Shown: positions 57,208-64,000 of the stretch, in pieces
How the letters are laid out: each line of letters begins with the position of its first letter
Position numbering within the stretch: position 1 is the first letter of the stretch
Origin: Branchiostoma floridae
Lineage: Eukaryota; Chordata; Leptocardii; Amphioxiformes; Branchiostomatidae
NCBI RefSeq assembly: GCF_000003815.2
Contig: NC_049986.1
Location: forward strand, 1,976,497-2,040,496
Direction of reading: 5' to 3'
Length of the DNA: 64,000 nucleotides
Notes under the pieces: model-generated
What the model was told of the DNA's origin: nothing
What the model saw: the letters and a program-made list of their open reading frames with translations, nothing else
Database searches by the model: none
Program-made: the position numbers and the translations under genes

Positions 57208-58047
57208 CTGCCAATTAGGAAAACGACCAATAAGTGAATGGCTGCAAATTCGTTAAAAATTTGCATTATTATGTTTTTATTTTGCATCTCTTAAGGGACT
57301 ATGGGGTCAGTGTACACTACTCTAAATTGCTACATTTTTCGGTGCATAACACTTCTTGTAATATTTATTATTCTATCTTATATCTTGAAAATTTGTGTGG
57401 TTTGGGGGAAGACTAAATGGGACCAGATTTTAGAAATAAGTTTTGTCTGTTTGCCTCATTGACCTCTTCTTCGATCTATCATGGCCGCCGCGTGAGAAAG
57501 GTGTATACATTTAATGGCAAAAAGAAGCTGTCAAAAGTCACCTACCTGACGTTTCGTCCTTGAAAAACTAACCTTGAGAGGGTAGCCCGGCTTCTAAAAT
57601 GTCCATTCTCAACTTTTCGGAACTTTCTGACCGCTGAAACACATGTGATTTGCATCCAAACGCAACCTAGTGACCTTTGACCCAATTCTGGCACTACAAT
57701 GACAGCTACAAAACAAACTTCTTTCTGGTGTTCCAGGCACCCCAAAACAGGCTTAAAAGTCTAGTTTTTCGACATGATAAAAAACCTACAACCCTTACCT
57801 GTAGAATACAGCTCCAAGATCCCAACATTTCCAAAGAAAAACACATCTTCTGTTACTTTTAAAAATCAATTTAGGGTTATGCCCTATAACGCCCTCTATT
57901 CACAAGTGAATTCATGAGCCGGACGGGGGGGACACAGCCTAGCAAGAGTAGACTAGTCTACAGTTCACGGTCACGAAGGGACTGTAGGTTTTTTGTGTAG
58001 CCGCTTTTCACCAGAGGAATATCTCCGATCTGTGTGGATTATCCAAA
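57208..58047. other. Sequence not shared with the first copy, no gene named
   Basis: Between two gaps, this stretch has no counterpart in unit A (54560-55160). ATCATGGCCGCCGCGTGA near 57478 resembles a YY1 site. No convincing ORF. It may belong elsewhere and have been placed here by scaffolding. Confidence 0.4.
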
Positions 58048-58225
58048 NNNNNNNNNNNNNNNNNNNNNNNNNNNNNNNNNNNNNNNNNNNNNNNNNNNNN
58101 NNNNNNNNNNNNNNNNNNNNNNNNNNNNNNNNNNNNNNNNNNNNNNNNNNNNNNNNNNNNNNNNNNNNNNNNNNNNNNNNNNNNNNNNNNNNNNNNNNNN
58201 NNNNNNNNNNNNNNNNNNNNNNNNN
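58048..58225. other. Assembly gap (178 N)
   Basis: Its right edge enters sequence matching 55160 onwards. Frames that cross it are artefacts. Confidence 0.99.
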
Positions 58226-59552
58226 ATGATTTGTAATTTATTTTATGATTGGTTATACCTCTTTTCCACTTTACCCTACTGTCTTTGATTGAAAGGAGGC
58301 TGGATAAAGGCAGTGTATTGTTGTGCATTGTAATGCTCAATGTTATGAACCAATGATGTCTTACCTGAAAGTGTAACTTGAAAAATATATATAGTATATC
58401 TGTATTAACTTGAAATAGTAGAATTGACATTAGTATAGGACCGAAACAAATGTACTTTATCTATTGTGTGTCCGTTGTTTTCTTTTCCCTTGGCATGAAA
58501 GAATATCCTAGCCTGTGTGCTATCCTAGTTAGATTACCAAGGCACCTATACCTCTCCCCCATACATAGGGAATTGTAGGGGCCTTAGCAAACAAGGATTG
58601 TGCAGCATATTACCCTGTGGTATCTTTATATCTTAGACAACTTTGTGTAATATCTGATGCATTGTGATCAGTATCACTATGATAGGAACTACTGGTTTGA
58701 TACTACATTTCATCATCTAATGTTAGGTCTATTGTATGTTACCATTTTTTTAATATTTCTTTTGACACACATTAAAACATATTTTCTAATGCACACTAAA
58801 TGATATTGTTTAATGAACAAATGGTAAGATGAATCTTGCAAGTCTGTTAGCAACTACAGGTGTTACATCCTATTCAATATCAGTAGTACAAATGAATGAA
58901 TCTACAGTATTCTATAAAGAGATATCTATGAAATATAATATTGGGAAAATAATATGAATAAAAGTTTTAAACATAGAATTTATACTTTAAACAAGAAGAT
59001 ACTCTATGTCATGTCACCTTTTTATCATAATAAACTGTATGCAGGCCACACCTGTTTTTCCATTTTCACTATTTTTCTGATAACCCTCTGGCCTTTAATA
59101 TGTTACATCAAAATTTTTATCATGTGCTTAAAATTTATTGTCTTCATTTGCATTCAATTTCTTTTCATGTACAGTCTTAAGAAAAGTTTGTGCCAAAAAT
59201 TTTGATGTTTTCATATATGATGATTTAACGTTATTCATAATATTAGATGATTTTCACAGTGGAATTATTTCACAGGAAATCTGTTTTTCCCATTTACTCT
59301 ATTATTTTTCTGGGACGAATTTGGAAAGTGGCCTTGGCTTATCATATTTCGATATTGTTTGGCTCAATAGTTCTCAGGAAAGCACCAAACACAATGCCCC
59401 TACATTACGATGCGTCAGTATAGAACAAACTGCAGGAAGTAGAAATTTCAATTTTGCCGCCACAAGTTTGTACCCATCATCCCTTGCGCCTGAAACAAGC
59501 CTCGATTTCGTGGATGCCGGCGTTTCCATGGCCTGGTTAGGCAGTGTCGATC

Positions 59553-59652
59553 NNNNNNNNNNNNNNNNNNNNNNNNNNNNNNNNNNNNNNNNNNNNNNNN
59601 NNNNNNNNNNNNNNNNNNNNNNNNNNNNNNNNNNNNNNNNNNNNNNNNNNNN
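59553..59652. other. Assembly gap (100 N)
   Basis: Separates unrelated non-coding sequence. Frames across it are artefacts. Confidence 0.99.
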
Positions 59653-60051
59653 TCGAAGCAAGTGTCACACTTTATGGTAAAATAGAAAGAAGTTAAAAAG
59701 GGGAGCATGGGAACGTTCAGTCAGAAATTTTCAGCCCACTCACCCACCCACCCCTAATTAAGTTACGGGTAAGCATGGAATCTCGGATATCCCCGGTGCC
59801 TCGGTCTTCTCACCCCAGTTCTTAACTCTCCACTGAGGCAACGTGAGTGGGAATATATTAATTTTCTGACTATAAGAAAACAGACTTTTCCACGATTTAA
59901 GAAATATTTTTTCTTACTGAATTTTCTAGAAGCAAGACTATTTTTCTTACGGGTATCTCATAAAGTTCCACTAGAATGTTAGTCTTACAGTAAGATTCTT
60001 TTATAAATTTTCTTATGCCTATTCTTTTACTAAATATATAACATGCATTCG
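59653..60051. other. Non-coding, nothing recognised
   Basis: AT-rich sequence with runs of TTTTCTTAC; no coding signal. Confidence 0.4.
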
Positions 60052-60261
60052 CATAATTCCACCAGGGGCCATTATACCGCCATCTAAAAAAAAAACGTTG
60101 TTATAGAGGCCTTCTCAAGATTGTCTTCAACGTTAACACCTAAACATCTGAATTGTATTACATTTAGGATATCTAACATTTGGTATTCAAGACAATCTTG
60201 GGAAGACCTCTATACTAGCGTTTTTTTGCGTGGCGGTAATATGGCACCTGGTAGAATTATG
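60052..60261. mobile_element. Miniature inverted-repeat element, 210 bp
   Basis: Left end CATAATTCCACCAGGGGCC; right end GGCACCTGGTAGAATTATG. The pairing continues for about 75 bp (TATAGAGGCCTTCTCAAGAT / TCTTGGGAAGACCTCTATA), leaving a ~60-bp centre. It would fold into a long near-perfect hairpin. Non-coding. Confidence 0.8.
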
Positions 60262-62470
60262 ATAGTCGATGTGACATATTGTCATTTGAAGCCTAGTTTT
60301 CAACAATCCTTTTTATAACATGAAGATCAGAATTTTTTGTGCCTGTCTTGCAGTCTATCCAACAGTTCTGTCCTATGCCAATTACTAGTAACTTCTACTA
60401 TAGGCTTTCATTCCTAACTTGGCTAAAGTCCCCTATTTAATAGTACATAGTATTTGGACAGGCAGGAGTCATATAGACACTAATCTAAAGTGACCAATTT
60501 ACACTTCATAAATGGTACAGGCCGCTACGATTACGGTGAATTAAATTTTGTTTGTACCTGCAATTGGCCCTCGGGCAAGAACTTTAACTTGCAATAAACA
60601 TTCTTTTTCATAAATAGCTCGCTACGTCTCACGGAAAAAGGCATACAAAGTGAAACCCTCTCTTATGGGTGTTTTTGAGGTTACCTATTCGTCTTTCTTG
60701 TGTTCCTTGTTTTTCTCTTTTTGCCTTCCCCCTATCAAGGAGAAATACAATATATGACCAATGAGGTTATTCAGAGATAACCTCCTTGGTATGGCCGACC
60801 CAACACGTAAACCCGAATTCCTTTGTTCGAGATTGTTTTGTCGAGTCAAAAGGTCAATGGAAGAAGAGCCTATTGCATATTTCAGACAATGGCTTCTTGT
60901 TGCCGCAGTTGGTAGCATAGGGATACTCTCCAAGCAGACGTTAGGCTCTGGTTGTTTTTGACGTTATTTAAACGAGTTTTATCGGGCTTTCTTTTTTGCA
61001 CTGTTTTTTGCCTTGCCGCCAGGCAAGGCTTTACGCCAGCTTTTTTCCATGGATCAATGGACGGACCTTTTAACCCAGCCCTTCCAAAGCCCCTTCCAAA
61101 GGCCCTTCTTTCCTTGCCGAGTTTCATGGCTTAGTTAGACAATAGTACATTCCAGGCGAGTATTAAAACGCTCTTCTAGACGCATGTTACTGTATGTGGT
61201 CCAGCGTAATAAATCTACGCTTTAACTCACCATGTTTATATAAATATATATCACAAATTGCATCAGAAGGAACTTAGTTTGTAATAAAAAATAATGCATA
61301 TTCATTGTGGGTCAAAAAGTTTTACAAAACCTGTTTAATGTGCCAATAATTCATCTGACATAAATTATGATAATGAGGGGGGAGGGGGCGACATGTGGAA
61401 CTCGGGATTTTTAAGCGTAGAATCTAGTCTATCTTACCAAAATAACATAAAATACGCGGCAAGGCACAGCTTTTTTAAAAAGATTTCTTGTTTTAGATGC
61501 CTCGCGGCCTATATAAACCTACATGGGCCCACGTTGTCAGCNNNNNNNNNNNNNNNNNNNNNNNNNNNNNNNNNNNNNNNNNNNNNNNNNNNNNNNNNNN
61601 NNNNNNNNNNNNNNNNNNNNNNNNNNNNNNNNNNNNNNNNNCATTGCTGTGACATGGAATGTACGGATAGTTTAATCTCCCCGGGGTGAGTCAGACACTA
61701 GTTTTTGCCCTTTGGATACTGACGGTACGCTAGATACGTTCTGCTCGGATGTAGATAGTTTTCTCACTTTCTACCGGTCAGTGATTTTCAAACGTCGACA
61801 CTATATCATATAAACATCGTGTCGAGGCAAATACACACCGTTTCCCTTTGTTAGCCTCTAGCCATAAGTCATAGAAAATACAAGAAACTTGTCACATAAA
61901 CAGAAAACATATCAGACGGTCAAAACCTACAGTTAGAGATATAATCCTGATGTGTGTTATCTGTCTATTTGGCCCACTTCTAATATTTTTCAGCGACATG
62001 TGAAGCCTCAGGTAGAGGCTATTGCTTTGTACGTTATCGTGCAAATTAAAAGGGTTGTCACACTATTGTCCTTGGTCAGAAAAAAAAACAGCCACCAAAC
62101 AAGGGCAGTCGACAGGCTGGAGGATAAAGACAAAGACGACAATCTTACCTTGTGAATACTGGCGGTAAAGAGTCCCTTTCCCATAGACAAAGAGATAGAT
62201 GTAACTCTCTTACTTGGACTAGGGCGCAGAAGTGTGTACGTGTCTGCTCCGAAAGCTTCAGACATTCCAGACAGACGCGTTTGACTGTTATGCAAATCCG
62301 AAATACTCTGACCAATCAGGACTCACATGAAGGCGCTCTTCATGTAACGTTAAGAAATACATGAAGTAAAACACCCATAAGAGCACATCTCATTTTCCAA
62401 GTCACGAAATGTCCAAATCTGGGAGAATTATCAGCGGCCTTGCAGTGCAGATTGGGATATTTTGCCATAC
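60262..62470. other. Non-coding stretch with one gap
   Basis: No gene recognised. CTCTCCAAGCAGACGTTAGG at 60919 resembles the arm of the hairpin at 34964. A 100-N gap occupies 61542-61641. CCGTTTCCCTTTGTTAGCCT at 61841 belongs to the palindrome-repeat family continuing to 62590. Confidence 0.4.
61542..61641. other. Assembly gap (100 N)
   Basis: A standard-size gap; frames across it are artefacts. Confidence 0.99.
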
Positions 62471-62740
62471 TGTAATCTTTCTATGGACCACAAGCGACCT
62501 CTATTGATTAATTACAGTACTGCACTTCTCCAATTCGAATGATGCTGCAGTACTGTAACCGATTAATAGAGGTCGCCTGTGATCCATGTATCGAATGCGA
62601 ATAAATTGATGATGAGTTATTTTCCTCACATACGTTAGTCTTAACCGTCGTCAGTTTTATTTTATACAAAGTAAAGAAAGAAATATTATTGTAAAGATGG
62701 CTTTGTGGCGGTGAAACTATAAGAACTCAAAGACACGAAT
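62400..62740 (+). mobile_element. Palindrome-containing repeat, copy 4
   Basis: The 111-bp palindrome is at 62480-62590 (CTATGGACCACAAGCGACC ... GGTCGCCTGTGATCCATGTA) with TACAGTACTGCA and TGCAGTACTGTA inside. The right flank (CAAAGTAAAGAAAG, AAGATGGCTTTGTGGC) matches 6885-6925. Confidence 0.6.
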
Positions 62741-62819
62741 TTGAAAAGCACACTACATTGTACAAAGTTTCATATTTTGATATTTTGCACCATGTGAGTC
62801 ACATGATGAATAATATTGT

Positions 62820-63050
62820 TCCATTAGGAGGCAGGTTGCACGTTTGACCGCATGTACGTATACTTGGTATACCATTGTATTGTCTGATGTCCAAATGTTT
62901 ACCATATAAGCGGATGAACAGTCAAGAAACATCCGAAGTTGTCATAGGATATCGGATAAGGTCGTCTCCAAGCAGATGTTGTGAAAGATGGTTAATGTTT
63001 TCCGGGTGACGGTCTGTCTTCTGTGACAGCCCCATACTCCGTATTACCAG
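62820..63050 (+). repeat. Paralog of 21113-21790 lacking the insertion (empty site)
   Basis: GTACGTATACTTGGTATACC, ATTGTATTGTCTGATGTCC, AAATGTTTACCATATAAG and CGGATGAACAGTCAAGAA align with 21155-21195 and 21641-21690. The ~440-bp double element found there is missing here. Confidence 0.65.
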
Positions 63051-63239
63051 ATGGACAGTTTGAATAAAAGACAAAATTTGTTATGGGAAAATGGAGGATG
63101 TTTACATGTATTCTTAACCTACAAGATATGGTGTACACATTAATGTAGGAGGCGCTACTATAGGCGGGCATGGTGTTACACGGGCTCCACGAGACTGTTA
63201 TTAAAACGATCCTTTTTATGCCAACTATATGTCTAAAAA

Positions 63240-63990
63240 CTCATATTATTATATTTCAGCCATACATAGTATGGTGAAATATATTGTATTCGTAATGTTT
63301 CTTCTTTCTTTCTTTCTTTCTTTCTTCTTTCTCCTGTCAAATCTTCAAAGTGATTCATCTCCGCCGTTCCTGGACCGAATGACCTGAAATTTGGCACAGG
63401 GGTAGAATGGGCCAATACCTTGATGCTTTTTTCTCAGTTTTTACATATCTGCCTCTAAAATGATTTTATTGAGATTTTTTGGTCAATTTTAGACCAAAAC
63501 TGTATATTTTGGCCCCTGTACCCTGGTATTACAACCAAATGAGCTGAAATTTGACAGAGATGTGCCTTGATAATGCCCCCATATAAATTCGATAACACTT
63601 TTGGTGTACAGTACAACAAAATGCTTATTTTTGCGATTTTTTGACCAATTTTTGACCATAAAAGGACACTTTTGGCCTCTGTACCCTGGTATTACAACCA
63701 AATGAGCTGAAATTTGACAGAGATGTGCCTTGATAATGCCCCCATATAAATTCGATAACACTTTTGGTGTACAGTACAACAAAATGCTTATTTTTGCGAT
63801 TTTTTTACCAATTTTTGACCAAAAAAGGACACTTTTGGCTCCTGTACCTTGGTATTGCAACCGAATGAGCTGAAATTTGACACAGATGTGCCTTGATAAT
63901 CCCTTCATATAAATTCAATAACACTTTTGGTGTACAGTGCAACAAAATACTTATTTTTGCGATTTTGGGCTGGCATGCTAGGTACCTTAT
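63240..63990 (-). mobile_element. ~162-bp tandem-repeat element, copy 3 (runs to window end)
   Basis: Inverted relative to copies 1 and 2. It starts with the hairpin ATTTCAGCCATAC...GTATGGTGAAAT, then a (TTTC)n run, CTCCTGTCAAATCTTC, and units with GAGCTGAAATTTGACA about 160-165 bp apart. Open frames such as 63489-63908 are repeat by-products. The other end lies beyond the window or is lost near 63970. Confidence 0.65.
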
Positions 63991-64000
63991 CACGATACTG

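Larger units (their letters stand above)
56066..59121 (+). repeat. Near-identical tandem copy of 52682-56065
   Basis: From TACGCTACCTCCAAATCGC onwards it matches 52682 onwards at a constant offset of 3384 for about 780 bp. It then has fewer satellite units, two gaps, and from 58226 on matches 55160-56060 (offset 3068). The two units join at TTTTTATCAT. Copies differ by only a few bases in the parts visible. It is either a recent tandem duplication or two alleles assembled in series. Confidence 0.8.

Noticed and set aside
59374-59708. Open frames spanning the gap at 59553-59652.
   Set aside because: Most of their length is N; nothing on either side supports coding.

Overview
This window looks like invertebrate deuterostome nuclear DNA, most probably from an amphioxus (Branchiostoma). 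The grounds are short genes split by GT-AG introns, young C2H2 zinc-finger paralogs with TGEKPY linkers, an LRR receptor with a repetitive cytoplasmic tail, a PHD-endonuclease-RT LINE carrying an NPGP motif, and very dense mobile DNA. The species assignment is inference; no database was searched. Six runs of N mark assembly gaps.

Left part (1-6.3 kb): a four-exon class A GPCR on the + strand whose splice phases all agree (451 residues), followed at 6.19 kb by a second, orphan copy of its signal-peptide exon.

Zinc-finger region (6.4-42.8 kb): four related C2H2 genes, called here ZNF1 (-), ZNF2 (+), ZNF3 (+) and ZNF4 (-). They share a start exon (ATGGCGACC after a splice acceptor) and related 3' regions ending at an AATAAA signal. 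ZNF2, ZNF3 and ZNF4 also share an upstream block with CCAAT boxes and a splice donor, followed by 81-bp tandem repeats that each repeat that donor. ZNF1-3 are broken in different ways; ZNF4 keeps ten intact fingers. Elements nested in this region include a 1.2-kb hAT-like element with a perfect 8-bp duplication, several inverted-repeat elements, three copies of a ~162-bp tandem-repeat element (one at the far right end), and a 4-kb LINE inserted antisense at the ZNF4 first-exon donor. Between ZNF3 and ZNF4 lies an LRR transmembrane receptor with 29-residue tyrosine-containing tail repeats and a decayed in-frame extension after its stop.

Right part (43-64 kb): mostly repeats. There are relics of several LINEs and of a DIRS/Ngaro-like retroelement, an exact 186-bp repeat at two sites, a 183-bp satellite inside a ~3.3-kb near-identical tandem duplication broken by gaps (real, or two haplotypes placed in tandem), and further palindromic elements. 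No well-supported host gene is visible there; a YY1-like promoter with a possible first exon at 52.5 kb is the best candidate.
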